Counted from the stretch's first letter, positions 8,442-16,055 are shown. The stretch is DNA of 22,839 nt from Microcoleus asticus IPMA8 (GCF_013179805.1 NZ_SRRZ01000123.1:1-22839); one strand, 5' to 3'. The notes: generated by a model not told the origin, from the letters alone. Numbers and translations are program-made.

Positions 8442-9587
8442 ATGAAAATCACCTTTGTGCTTCCTACTCTGTCTTGGACTGGTGGAATACGAGTAGTATC
8501 TATTTTCGCAGAACGTTTGAGAAAGCGAGGACACTCCGTGTTCGTCATCTCTGTACCCCACGCCCAACCGAGTATGCGCCAGCAAGTCAAGTCGCTGCTG
8601 CGGGGACGGGGTTGGATTTCCACACCTGAAAACGAACCCTCATTTTTCGATAACTTAGGTGTAGAACACAAAATTACCGATCGCTACCGGCCGGTAGAGG
8701 ACAAAGATGTACCTGATGCTGACGTAGTAGTTGCCACATGGTGGGAAACCGCCGAGTGGGTAGCCAAACTCTCTCCCAGCAAAGGAGCAAAAGCTTATTT
8801 TATCCAGCACCACGAAGTTTTTGATTATCTACCTCAAGGTAGAGTAGAAGCAACCTGGATGCTGCCCATGCACAAAATTACGATCTCTAAGTGGTTAGTG
8901 GACCTAGCTCGGACTAAATACGGCGATCGCACAGTTTCCTTAGCTCCTCCTACCGTGGACACCAAGCAATTTTACGCCAGTCCTCGCAACAAACAATCGG
9001 TTCCTACAGTTGGCATACTTTACTCTCCAATCTACTGGAAAGGAACCGACATCGCCCTCAAAGCTTTTGCCTTAGCTGCTGAAAAGATCCCCAACCTGCG
9101 TCTGGTTGCCTTCGGTACAGAGGCCCCATCTTCGGAATTGCCCCTACCGGCCAATGCCGAGTATGTAATTCAACCCGACCAAGACAAAATCAAAGACTAT
9201 TACAGCAAATGCGATGCCTGGCTGCTGGCGAGCCGCTCAGAAGGCTTCGGCTTGCCAATTATCGAAGCGATGGCGTGCCGCACTCCCGTCATCAGTACCC
9301 CAGCAGGTGCGGCTCCTGAAATTTTGAGCGGCGGTACTGGCATACTTGTAAGACCAGAAGATCCCGAAGAAATGGCCAAAGCCATAGAGTATATCTGTCA
9401 GTTGCCAAATTCCAAGTGGCAAGCCATGTCTGAAGCGGCCTATGCCAAGGTGAACAATTATACTTGGGATGATGCCACAGCTCATTTTGAAGCGGGATTG
9501 AAAGTTGCTGTAGACAAATCTAAACAGCGGGACGTTAATATAGTTTCCTGTTCTCCCTACGAGGTGGCTCCAGCAGTGGCAAACTAA
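8442..9587 (+). CDS. GT4-family glycosyltransferase (copy 1 of a tandem pair)
   Basis: A 381-residue GT-B fold retaining glycosyltransferase that would transfer a sugar from a nucleotide sugar, probably to a lipid-linked or nascent glycan at the inner membrane face. The N-terminal domain opens with MKITFVLPTLSWTGG, the glycine-rich acceptor loop. The C-terminal domain carries VGILYSPIYWKG, a strand near AAEKIPNLRLVAFG and the GT4 signature SEGFGLPIIEAM followed by TPVISTPAGAAPEIL, with the E-x7-E pair. The usual Gly in the MACGTP motif is Arg here (MACRTP), unlike copy 2. There is no signal or membrane segment. ATG 8442 is the natural start although the upstream GGGACTTAAAA is a modest ribosome site. 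It is the first gene of the glycan block; sugar specificity is unknown. Confidence 0.93.
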   Translation: MKITFVLPTLSWTGGIRVVSIFAERLRKRGHSVFVISVPHAQPSMRQQVKSLLRGRGWISTPENEPSFFDNLGVEHKITDRYRPVEDKDVPDADVVVATWWETAEWVAKLSPSKGAKAYFIQHHEVFDYLPQGRVEATWMLPMHKITISKWLVDLARTKYGDRTVSLAPPTVDTKQFYASPRNKQSVPTVGILYSPIYWKGTDIALKAFALAAEKIPNLRLVAFGTEAPSSELPLPANAEYVIQPDQDKIKDYYSKCDAWLLASRSEGFGLPIIEAMACRTPVISTPAGAAPEILSGGTGILVRPEDPEEMAKAIEYICQLPNSKWQAMSEAAYAKVNNYTWDDATAHFEAGLKVAVDKSKQRDVNIVSCSPYEVAPAVAN

Positions 9588-10054
9588 CAAATTGAGCAGG
9601 TTACATGCTAGCAGCAGCCATTTGAAATTCTGCGCTAGTCGCTCGCTCTGGCGCGGGATTCTCAGCAGAAACTCAATCAATAGTGTTTGGTGGGGTGCTT
9701 CTACCCAAACTAAAATCGCCCGTGTCCTGTTTCTACCCAGCAGTCTCGACACGAATTCTGACGCCACTGACGAGCGAATACTGGTTATAAAGCGATCGGC
9801 CAAAATCTGGACCAGAGTGCAACGGAGTTTTTAAAGCTGGCTTCGTTACAGGTTAAACTTGTCTAGTCCTCAAACATTTCCCGATTTGTAATTGGGAAAA
9901 GTCCCTGACGACAAAGTAAGATCGGCTCGACTATCGAGTTACGATCGCCTCCAGCAGAAACCCGCACCCTGCTGAAAAGCCAAAAGTAGGCTAGTAAGTG
10001 CGAACTTGCTGTTATGGAGGAGTTTTAACCAGTATTAATCTTCAGCATCTATTC
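9588..10054. other. Spacer between the duplicated glycosyltransferases
   Basis: 467 bp without a supported gene. It has only short stem-loops: CTCGA/TCGAG near 9928 and CAGCAG/CTGCTG near 9953-9974. A GGAGGAG at 10016-10022 overlaps a tiny frame ATG GAG GAG TTT TAA (10014-10028), 32 nt before the true start of copy 2. This is too far to serve that start directly. Confidence 0.5.
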
Positions 10055-11182
10055 ATGAAAATTACTTTTGTCCTGCCTACCCTTAGCCTTACAGGTGGCA
10101 TGAGGGTGTTATCTATTTACACAGAACTTCTCCAAAAGCGAGGACACAAAATATTTATCGTCTCTACGCCCCCGGGGCAACCGACTTTGATCCAACAATT
10201 GCGATCGCTCCTCAGAGGTAGGGGTTGGCAGTCCGCTCCCAAGAAACAAGAGTCTCACTTTGACAAGGTGAATGTCGAATGCCGAGTTCTCGAAACCTAC
10301 CGTCCAATTACCGACATTGACGTACCTGATGCCGATATTATCATGGCTACTTGGTGGGAAACTGCCGAGTGGGTGGCAAAACTCTCTCCCAGGAAAGGAA
10401 GGAAAGTATATTTTCTCCAACACTACGAGGCTTTTGACTACATACCAAAAGGTCGAGTAGAGGCAACTTGGCGGTTGCCGATGCACAAAATCGCTGTGGC
10501 CCAGTGGCTGGCAGACATAGCTCGGAATGAATACGGCGATTTGTCTGTATCTCTCGTCCCTCCCACCGTGGACACCAAACAGTTTTACGACCCCCAGTCG
10601 CGAGGCAAGCAGCCGCGAGGCAAGCAGTCAGTTCCGACCGTTGGGATGTACTATTCTACAACTCCTTGGAAAGGCTGCGATCTTGCCCTGAAAGCTTTCT
10701 CTATAGCTGCTGAAAAAATTCCCAACCTTCGTTTAGTTGCCTTTGGTTCGGGCGATACTCCTCCTCCCAATTTGCTGCCTGATGGCACGGAGTATAATAA
10801 GGCACCTACTCAGGACCAACTAAAAGAATTTTACAGCAAATGCGATGCTTGGCTCTTTTCCAGCAGCTCCGAAGGCTTCGGCTTGCCAATTTTAGAAGCT
10901 ATGGCTTGCGGCACTCCAGTCATCGGCACTCCTGCTGGTGCAGCTCCGGAACTACTTGCTGGCGGGGGTGGCATACTTGTCAAGCCAAAAGACCCAGAGG
11001 ATATGGCAAAAGCGATCGAGCAGATTTGTCAGTTGTCTGATGCCGAATGGCGGGCCATGTCCAAGACTGCTTTGGAGACGGTGATAAATTATACTTGGGA
11101 GGATGCAACTAATCTCTTTGAGGCGGCACTGTACGCTGCTGTGGAACCTCAAACACAATTAACGAACAAGGCGAAGGCGTAA
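10055..11182 (+). CDS. GT4-family glycosyltransferase (copy 2 of a tandem pair)
   Basis: A 375-residue paralogue of the gene at 8442, similar over its whole length. Shared identical runs include ATWWETAEWVAKLSP, PPTVDTKQFY, AAEKIPNLRLVAFG and SKCDAWL. The frame is open back to a GTG at 9998, but alignment with copy 1 (MKITFVLPTLS) fixes the start at ATG 10055. The GT4 signature is SEGFGLPILEAMACGTPVIGTPAGAAPELL. Relative to copy 1 it has extra residues between Tyr-Asp and KQSVPTVG in the inter-domain linker, made by a 15-bp tandem duplication. The role is presumably a second, similar glycosyl transfer in the same surface glycan. Downstream, 103 bp later, comes the Wzy-like protein on the same strand. 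Confidence 0.93.
   Translation: MKITFVLPTLSLTGGMRVLSIYTELLQKRGHKIFIVSTPPGQPTLIQQLRSLLRGRGWQSAPKKQESHFDKVNVECRVLETYRPITDIDVPDADIIMATWWETAEWVAKLSPRKGRKVYFLQHYEAFDYIPKGRVEATWRLPMHKIAVAQWLADIARNEYGDLSVSLVPPTVDTKQFYDPQSRGKQPRGKQSVPTVGMYYSTTPWKGCDLALKAFSIAAEKIPNLRLVAFGSGDTPPPNLLPDGTEYNKAPTQDQLKEFYSKCDAWLFSSSSEGFGLPILEAMACGTPVIGTPAGAAPELLAGGGGILVKPKDPEDMAKAIEQICQLSDAEWRAMSKTALETVINYTWEDATNLFEAALYAAVEPQTQLTNKAKA
10599..10627 (+). repeat. 15-bp in-frame tandem duplication in GT4 copy 2
   Basis: CGCGAGGCAAGCAGC is present twice head to tail (10599-10613 and 10614-10627, the last base differing). It encodes RGKQP then RGKQS and lengthens the linker before SVPTVG. Copy 1 lacks it, and its two units are identical over 14 bp, pointing to a recent event. 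Confidence 0.85.
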
Positions 11183-11285
11183 AATAGAGGTTGATTTAAA
11201 AGATTGGGGTTGGGCGATCGTTTAAGCGAGAATTTTTATTGGGCAAATTAAGTTGTCTTTCTAAAATTTTACTGCAAAAAAAACT

Positions 11286-12656
11286 ATGGTTGCATTAATC
11301 CCACTTGCTATGTTCGGCTTTATTCCAATCGTTTTTTACCTGTTTGTGAGGTATCCCGCTCAACGGGCGGTAATTATCAGTTTTGTTGCAGCGTGGCTGT
11401 TTTTGCCGCAAGCTTCTTATCCCATCCCCCTATTGCCGCCCTATACCAAAATCTCGGCAGCTTGCTACGGCATTTTGCTGGGGACTCTTGTCTACGATAC
11501 TGCGCGCATCACCACTTTTAAGCCCGGTTGGCTGGATGTGCCAATGGTAATTTGCTGTTTGTGCCCAATTGTTTCACAAGTTACTAATGGCGGCAGCCCG
11601 ATTTCTCCGACTCTCAACCAAATCGTTACTTGGGGTCTGCCTTATTTTTTAGGACGCTTGTATGTAGGTAGTTTAGACGGGCTGCGACAATTGGCGATCG
11701 GGATGGTTGCAGGTGGGTTGGCTTACATTCCTTTTACTTTAATTGAAGGTGTTAAGGGTCCAATTCTGCACCAAATGATTTACGGCGTCAATGCCTTTGA
11801 GGACTGGGGTCAAGCAAGGCGTTTGGGGGGGTGGAGACCGGTAGTATTTATGCAGCACGGTTTGATGGTGGGCGTGTGGATGATGACAGCCGCCTTAATC
11901 GCAGTTTGGCTTTGGCAAACTGGGGTGATCAAAAAGTTTATGGGCCGCAACATCAAGATTTTAGCAATTATATTAACTATCGCTTTTTTGCTGTGCCGTT
12001 CTACTGGCGCCTACAGTTTATTTGCAATGGCGTTACTCGTATTATTCTCGGCAAAGTGGTTTCGCACCTCTTTGCCCCTGCTATTTATAATTGGATATAT
12101 AGTGTTTTATTTGTACGTAGCTGCATCGGGTCAATTTTCGAGCAAAGACGTGATGGACTTCATCACTCCAATATTTGGCGAAGAACGAGCCGCCTCTCTG
12201 AAGTTTAGATTTGACATGGAAGAGATATTGGGGGAAAAAGCGCGGCAAAATTTTCTTTTTGGCTGGGGGGATTCTGGTGGCAACCGCGTGTACGACCAGT
12301 CCGGTAAAGATATCTCGGTCACCGACAGCTTATGGATTATTGCATTTGGCGTCAACGGTGCAGTCGGTTTAGTTAGTTTATTTTCTTCATTATTACTTCC
12401 TGTTATCGTCTTTTGCGTGTTCAAGTATCCCGCCAGAACCTGGTCTAATCCCAAGGTAGCGCCCGCTGCCGTCCTGGGAGTAGCCTTAACTATGTACGTG
12501 TTTGACTGTGTTTTGAACGCTATGACTAACCCGATTTTTGCGATGATTGCTGGAGGAATATCGGGTCTGGTCTTAAAAGCTCCAGAAAGTCTTAAGACCA
12601 AAAAAACCAGTTCGCCACCCAGAAGACAGTCGCTGGTTCACCAAAAATCAGGATGA
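11286..12656 (+). CDS. O-antigen ligase / Wzy-like polysaccharide membrane protein
   Basis: A 456-residue polytopic membrane protein with roughly 10-12 hydrophobic segments across residues 1-430 and a basic Ser/Lys-rich tail. Pieces typical of bacterial O-antigen polymerases and ligases are a periplasmic loop with RRLGGWRPVVFMQHGLMVG (about 182-200) and a later loop with SLKFRFDMEEIL...NFLFGWGDSGGNRVYD (about 304-338), followed by further transmembrane helices. Such proteins polymerise or transfer lipid-linked oligosaccharides at the periplasmic face. Its position between GT4 genes and a WecG-type gene supports a role in exopolysaccharide or lipopolysaccharide assembly. Whether it is a polymerase or a ligase cannot be told from sequence. 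ATG 11286 has only a weak ribosome site; no better start is visible. Confidence 0.82.
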   Translation: MVALIPLAMFGFIPIVFYLFVRYPAQRAVIISFVAAWLFLPQASYPIPLLPPYTKISAACYGILLGTLVYDTARITTFKPGWLDVPMVICCLCPIVSQVTNGGSPISPTLNQIVTWGLPYFLGRLYVGSLDGLRQLAIGMVAGGLAYIPFTLIEGVKGPILHQMIYGVNAFEDWGQARRLGGWRPVVFMQHGLMVGVWMMTAALIAVWLWQTGVIKKFMGRNIKILAIILTIAFLLCRSTGAYSLFAMALLVLFSAKWFRTSLPLLFIIGYIVFYLYVAASGQFSSKDVMDFITPIFGEERAASLKFRFDMEEILGEKARQNFLFGWGDSGGNRVYDQSGKDISVTDSLWIIAFGVNGAVGLVSLFSSLLLPVIVFCVFKYPARTWSNPKVAPAAVLGVALTMYVFDCVLNAMTNPIFAMIAGGISGLVLKAPESLKTKKTSSPPRRQSLVHQKSG

Positions 12657-13087
12657 TTTTCAGGAATGCGCGGCTTCACTTCAAGCTTGAAAATATCTGG
12701 CTGTCGCTGAATACAACAACTAAAAAACTTCCTATTTTTGCATTAAATCAAGTTCGCAAGTTGCGCTATATTTGTAAATTGCTTAAAATTAAGGTCAAAA
12801 AATTTTTTGACATTCATTTTCAATGCTTCAACTATTAGCACGGCATCGGTTTTTTATTAATACTATGTTGCGATTTGTAAACAAAAATAGGCTTAATATA
12901 CTTTTTACTAAAACGACCTGATTCTTTACACAATCTTTAAAAATCCTGACTGGACAGGTAGGGTGTACGGGCATATACTTAAGAAAGTTTATTCACTGAA
13001 GCGCCCAAGTAGTGAAAACACGAACCTGTATTGTGCGTTATAATAGTTTGAGTTGTAGCTTAATATAAAGCGGGAAGGGAATAATAA
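12657..13087. other. AT-rich spacer/leader before the WecG-type gene
   Basis: 431 bp, strongly AT-rich. GTCAAAAAATTTTTTGAC at 12794-12811 is a perfect 18-bp palindrome and may end the upstream transcript or act as a binding site. A 61-codon frame overlapping the previous stop (12653-12838) is AT-biased and lacks family features. The promoter for the next gene is annotated separately. Confidence 0.5.
13039..13044 (+). promoter_or_regulatory. Candidate -10 box TATAAT upstream of the WecG-type gene
   Basis: A perfect TATAAT lies 43 bp before ATG 13088. No good -35 is found at the usual spacing (the region reads AAACAC), so the promoter may need an activator. GGGAAGGGA at 13072-13080 is a plausible ribosome site with 7 nt spacing to the ATG. 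Confidence 0.45.
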
Positions 13088-13882
13088 ATGAACACAGTTA
13101 ATTTATTGAATGTCTCGATAGATAACTTGTCAATAACAGAGTTGTTTGAAAAACTCGACTGCGAAGGTGGTGTCGTATTTACGCCCAATGTAGACCACTT
13201 GATTAAGTTGCAGTACGACCGCGACTTCTATGAAGCTTACAATACCTCTACCTATAGAGTCTGCGACAGTCAAATATTGATGTATGCCTCCAAGTTTTTG
13301 GGAACTCCTCTCAAAGAAAAGATTTCTGGTTCGGACTTGTTCCCTGCATTTTATATGTATCACAAAGATAACGAGAATATGAAAATATTTTTGCTAGGAG
13401 CTGCTGAAGGTATTGCTAGGAAAGCCCAGGAAAAAATTAATCAAAAAATTGGTAGAGAAATAGTGGTTGAGGCACATTCTCCTTCTTTTGGCTTTGAAAA
13501 CAATGAGGAAGAGTGTGAAAAAATAATTGACACGATCAATCAATCAGGAGCTACAGTTCTGGCTATAGGGGTGGGAGCCCCCAAGCAAGAGAAGTGGCTG
13601 GTTAAATACAGGAGCAAATTAACACACGTCAAAATTTTCTTAGCAGTCGGTGCAACGATTGATTTTGAAGCTGGTTGCAAAGCAAGAGCTCCCAAATGGA
13701 TGAGCGAAGTCGGCATAGAATGGGCGTACCGACTGTTAAGTGAACCGAGAAGGTTGTGGAAAAGATATTTGATAGAAGGTCTGCCTTTTTTCCGATTAAT
13801 CTTAGAACAAAAATTAGGGTTTTATAAAATGCCTTTCCTTGAGAGCAAAACCAGGAAGCTAGAATGGGAAGGCGGCTCCTAA
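13088..13882 (+). CDS. WecG/TagA/CpsF-family glycosyltransferase (GT26)
   Basis: A 264-residue inverting GT26-family enzyme. Family members add the second sugar, such as ManNAc or ManNAcA, to a polyprenyl-linked first sugar during surface glycan synthesis. Family motifs are FTPNVDHL (31-38), VCDSQILMYASKFLGTPL (58-74; Asp60 sits where the catalytic Asp is expected), FLLGA (101-105), AIGVGAPKQEKWL (159-171), VGATIDFEAGCKARAPKWM (187-205) and the C-terminal EWAYRLLSEPRRLWKRY (211-227), which carries the Arg-rich membrane-association segment. It is the last gene of the glycan block and has its own long leader. Donor and acceptor sugars cannot be read from the sequence. Confidence 0.93.
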   Translation: MNTVNLLNVSIDNLSITELFEKLDCEGGVVFTPNVDHLIKLQYDRDFYEAYNTSTYRVCDSQILMYASKFLGTPLKEKISGSDLFPAFYMYHKDNENMKIFLLGAAEGIARKAQEKINQKIGREIVVEAHSPSFGFENNEEECEKIIDTINQSGATVLAIGVGAPKQEKWLVKYRSKLTHVKIFLAVGATIDFEAGCKARAPKWMSEVGIEWAYRLLSEPRRLWKRYLIEGLPFFRLILEQKLGFYKMPFLESKTRKLEWEGGS

Positions 13883-13924
13883 AAACGGGAGCGACAAATC
13901 TCTAGCGTAAATTAAGCTGAGTAT

Positions 13925-13994
13925 GAGAGAAAGTAGGTTTGACTTCAAGCTCAGACGGATGCAAGCTGTGGATAGTCCGATCGCACTTTCTCTC
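13925..13994 (+). ncRNA. 70-nt long hairpin after the WecG-type gene (terminator or small structured RNA)
   Basis: GAGAGAAAGT (13925-13934) and ACTTTCTCTC (13985-13994) form a perfect 10-bp stem. Inside it, GGTTTGACT pairs with AGTCCGATC with one mismatch when G-U pairs are allowed, and an apical AGCT/AGCT pairing is possible. The apical part carries two CAAGCT direct repeats (13946 and 13962). A short T-run only comes at 14006-14010. No open frame fits. It may be the end of the glycan transcript or an independent RNA; I cannot decide between these. Confidence 0.4.
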
Positions 13995-14051
13995 AAAATT
14001 ATTCATTTTTGCTTTAAAGTCCAGGTAAAATCGGAATGAAACCTTTGTTGC

Positions 14052-14071
14052 AAATCCCTAATTAGGGATTT
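14052..14071 (+). promoter_or_regulatory. Perfect 20-bp palindrome over the ribosome site of the DUF4079 gene
   Basis: AAATCCC-TAATTA-GGGATTT is perfectly self-complementary and ends 5 bp before ATG 14077. The right arm contains AGGGAT, the only Shine-Dalgarno-like sequence, so a 7-bp hairpin would bury it. Alternatively it is a repressor site or a dispersed repeat. Confidence 0.55.
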
Positions 14072-14076
14072 AAATC

Positions 14077-14520
14077 ATGAATCTGCCTTCTTTCTTGTGG
14101 TTGTGGAAAATAGCAGCTTGGTCAATGGGTGTTTCCCTGTTAGCTTACCTGTTGCTGGCCGTTACTGGAACCTGGATGTTTGTCGCCCGCAGTACCAAAC
14201 AGCAGCGCCCAAAATGGCTGCGTCCCTTTCATTTGGCGACTGGTGCGGGGATGGCGACTTTGGTAATTTTACTGCTGGGAATTGGTGTAGTCGGTACGCT
14301 GGGATACTACGGCAATTTGGGTCACTCGGCTCATTTACCGGCGGGATTAGCTGTTGTTGTTTTGGTATTGGTTTCTGTTGGAAGCGGTCTGCAAATTGGC
14401 CCTAAACATCCTTGGGCGCGTCCCCTCCACATCAGCACTAATTTGGCTTTGTTTGGGGGATTTGTGACTGTGTTGATCACAGGATGGACGATCGTACAAA
14501 AGTATTTGCCGAAAGTTTGA
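14077..14520 (+). CDS. DUF4079 family four-helix membrane protein
   Basis: A 147-residue integral membrane protein of the DUF4079 family, found mainly in cyanobacteria and plastid-bearing lineages; function is unestablished. Four hydrophobic helices are visible at about 11-33, 53-77, 84-103 and 116-139. Conserved-looking histidines sit at helix ends: RPFHLATG (about 49-56), GHSAHLPAG (82-90), KHPWARPLHISTN (110-122). The paired-His layout resembles cytochrome b561-type haem membrane proteins, which is an inference only. The start is ATG 14077, just after the 20-bp palindrome. It stands alone, followed by a convergent hydrolase gene. Confidence 0.85.
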   Translation: MNLPSFLWLWKIAAWSMGVSLLAYLLLAVTGTWMFVARSTKQQRPKWLRPFHLATGAGMATLVILLLGIGVVGTLGYYGNLGHSAHLPAGLAVVVLVLVSVGSGLQIGPKHPWARPLHISTNLALFGGFVTVLITGWTIVQKYLPKV

Positions 14521-14577
14521 AACCTGTCTGTTTGACATCAAACTATATATACCAAAGGCGCAAGATAAAACATATAT

Positions 14578-14603
14578 GTAAGGTGCGCCGCAGCGCACCC
14601 TAC
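14578..14603. repeat. Dispersed palindromic repeat, copy 2 (GTAGGGTGCGC type)
   Basis: GGTGCGC (14582-14588) pairs perfectly with GCGCACC (14593-14599) around a CGCA loop, with GTA and CCTAC flanks. It lies in the short gap between two convergent genes, where it could also stop transcription from either side, although no T-run adjoins it on the + side. Confidence 0.85.
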
Positions 14604-14605
14604 GT

Positions 14606-15514
14606 TTAAATGTTTTGCGTGAGTCCGCTTTTATTTATGAATTCTAAAATATGCTGCGCCGTAATCTCTGGCTTTTCTAAGTGGGGAACGTGCCCGCATT
14701 CGGGTATCCAAATTAATTGAGAATTGGCGATCGCACTTTCAAACTTTGCCGCATCCGCCGTCCCCAAAATGCGGTCTTGTTTTCCCCACAAAATCAGCGT
14801 CTGCTGCTGAATTTGCGACAGTTTATCCCGAAAACCTCCGTAACCGCCGCTTTTGGTAAACGCAATTAAAGCTTGATTCCAGTTGGGCATTTCCAAGTGC
14901 AAAGCAGCGCAAGTTTGAGCGTCTAGAGAAGCCAATTTTTTATCGAAATAAGCATTGATGCTAATTCGTTGGCGGATTTTAGGATTTCGCAAAAATGAAG
15001 TTGCCAAATATCCTAAGGGAGGAATGAGAAATTTTCCCTTATTAGAAGTGACGGCAAAACCTGCACTGTCTATTAACACCAATTTTTTGACAGCTTCGGG
15101 ATAGGTGAGGGTGAAATCAATTGCTGCTGCACCTCCCATTGAAGCACCGACTAAGATTACAGGCTGCGAAATTAACGTTTTCCAGAAATAGTACAGGTGA
15201 GTGGCGATCGCCTTTTGACTGAATGCCAAACCCGCTGCTCTTTCTGTAAAGCCAAAACCCAACAAATCAACCGCCCAAGTTTCATTTTCGGCAGCCAGCA
15301 GCGGCAACAGGCGACGAAATTCAAACAGCGAACTGTCGAAGCCGTGAATTAGCAAAATAGGGGTGTTTCCGCTGCCTTGGTGCGCGTAAGTTGTGGCAAT
15401 TGCCCCAGATGATAGGGGAGTTGTAATTGCCTCTCGTTGAATGCTTTGGGCTAAAGCAATGGAGGTAGATTCTGTTAGCTGTGCGATCGATTTTGGGAGA
15501 AAACTTGCTGACAT
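14606..15514 (-). CDS. Alpha/beta-fold hydrolase
   Basis: A serine hydrolase of the alpha/beta fold, about 302 residues from ATG 15514. The frame can be extended to a GTG at 15562, but the ATG is preferred because the extra 16 residues are not conserved-looking. Counting from the GTG, key features are the oxyanion loop LIHGFDSS (71-78), the nucleophile elbow GASMGG with Ser141, the acid Asp263 in GKQDRILG and His291 in ECGHVPHLEKPE. A cap region (about 175-245) is rich in basic and aromatic residues. No signal peptide is evident. Substrate is unknown; related cyanobacterial and plastid proteins include haloperoxidase-like and lipid or pheophytin-type esterases. It is convergent with the DUF4079 gene. 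Confidence 0.92.
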   Translation of the reverse strand: MSASFLPKSIAQLTESTSIALAQSIQREAITTPLSSGAIATTYAHQGSGNTPILLIHGFDSSLFEFRRLLPLLAAENETWAVDLLGFGFTERAAGLAFSQKAIATHLYYFWKTLISQPVILVGASMGGAAAIDFTLTYPEAVKKLVLIDSAGFAVTSNKGKFLIPPLGYLATSFLRNPKIRQRISINAYFDKKLASLDAQTCAALHLEMPNWNQALIAFTKSGGYGGFRDKLSQIQQQTLILWGKQDRILGTADAAKFESAIANSQLIWIPECGHVPHLEKPEITAQHILEFINKSGLTQNI

Positions 15515-15883
15515 AATTCTTGATAAATTGTTAATCGGTAGGGGCAGTGTCCCTATACTCACCCTAAGATTTAAGTATATATGTTTGCTCGCTCACTATT
15601 TTAGGAGCTGGGGCGAGCGATACCTTAAAACTCGATCGATACTTAGTATCCCTCTGCCCAGCCTAAGCCTGAGTTTCTTAACATGATGTTAAAATATTTT
15701 ATAATCGTTGCCAATAATTTCTGTTTAATCTACTATTACCTTCCTCTGCGTCAAGAGCACCTCTGCGGTTTTTTCACAAAAACTCATTAATAAATCCAAT
15801 AAAATTAGCATCATATTTACTAAAACATCTTAATATAAGTTAAACAATTTTTACAATTATTCTAAAATCTCAAAAAGATCGTG
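15515..15883. other. Spacer upstream of the HMA relic
   Basis: It holds the promoter pair at 15678-15705 and a low-complexity segment CCTCTGCGTC...CCTCTGCGG (15741-15770), which resembles a CTCTGCG heptamer repeat familiar from filamentous cyanobacteria. The rest is AT-rich with no gene that I can support. Confidence 0.5.
15678..15705 (+). promoter_or_regulatory. Strong sigma70-type promoter with overlapping palindrome
   Basis: TTAACA (15678-15683) is five of six to the -35 consensus, spaced 16 bp from a perfect TATAAT (15700-15705). The -35 lies within TTAACAT-G-ATGTTAA (15678-15692), a perfect 15-nt palindrome that looks like an operator. Nothing intact lies downstream: the first coding remnant is the HMA relic at 15884. 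Confidence 0.55.
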
Positions 15884-16045
15884 ATGATAACTCAAACTCC
15901 ATGCCTCAAAACCCTACAAACTAAAATTGGCGGGAAGGACTGGGGCAACTGCGCCAAAACAGTATAAGCAGGTCTGAACAAATTGCCCGGAATTACCGAA
16001 ATTAATGTAGTATTTGCCGCAAAAAAAATCGGTATCAAAAAATAG
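15884..16045 (+). pseudogene. Relic heavy-metal-associated (HMA) domain, N-terminus of a P1B-type metal ATPase
   Basis: The frame from ATG 15884 reads MITQTPCLKTLQTKIGG then KDWGNCAKTV, a TAA at 15965-15967, and continues in the same frame as AGLNKLPGITEINVVFAA up to TAG at 16043. This matches the HMA pattern LKTLQTKIGGMDCGSCAKT(V/I)EaGLnxLPGVtEinVxFA that begins zinc/cadmium/cobalt-type P1B ATPases in cyanobacteria. The metal motif GMDCxxC has become GKDWGNC: Met to Lys and the first Cys to Trp, so binding would be lost. The TAA replaces the Glu or Gln expected after KTV. The rest of the ATPase is missing; the convergent hydrolase gene ends 10 bp further on. The family match is from memory of the domain. 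Confidence 0.65.
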
Positions 16046-16055
16046 CAAATGCGGT

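Noticed and set aside
9592..9834. An 80-codon open frame between the GT4 genes
   Set aside because: Ser/Arg-rich with no family pattern and no ribosome site; more like spacer DNA.
12653..12838. A 61-codon frame overlapping the Wzy-like stop
   Set aside because: AT-driven Lys/Phe/Asn composition, and it covers the 18-bp palindrome; no sign of selection as protein.
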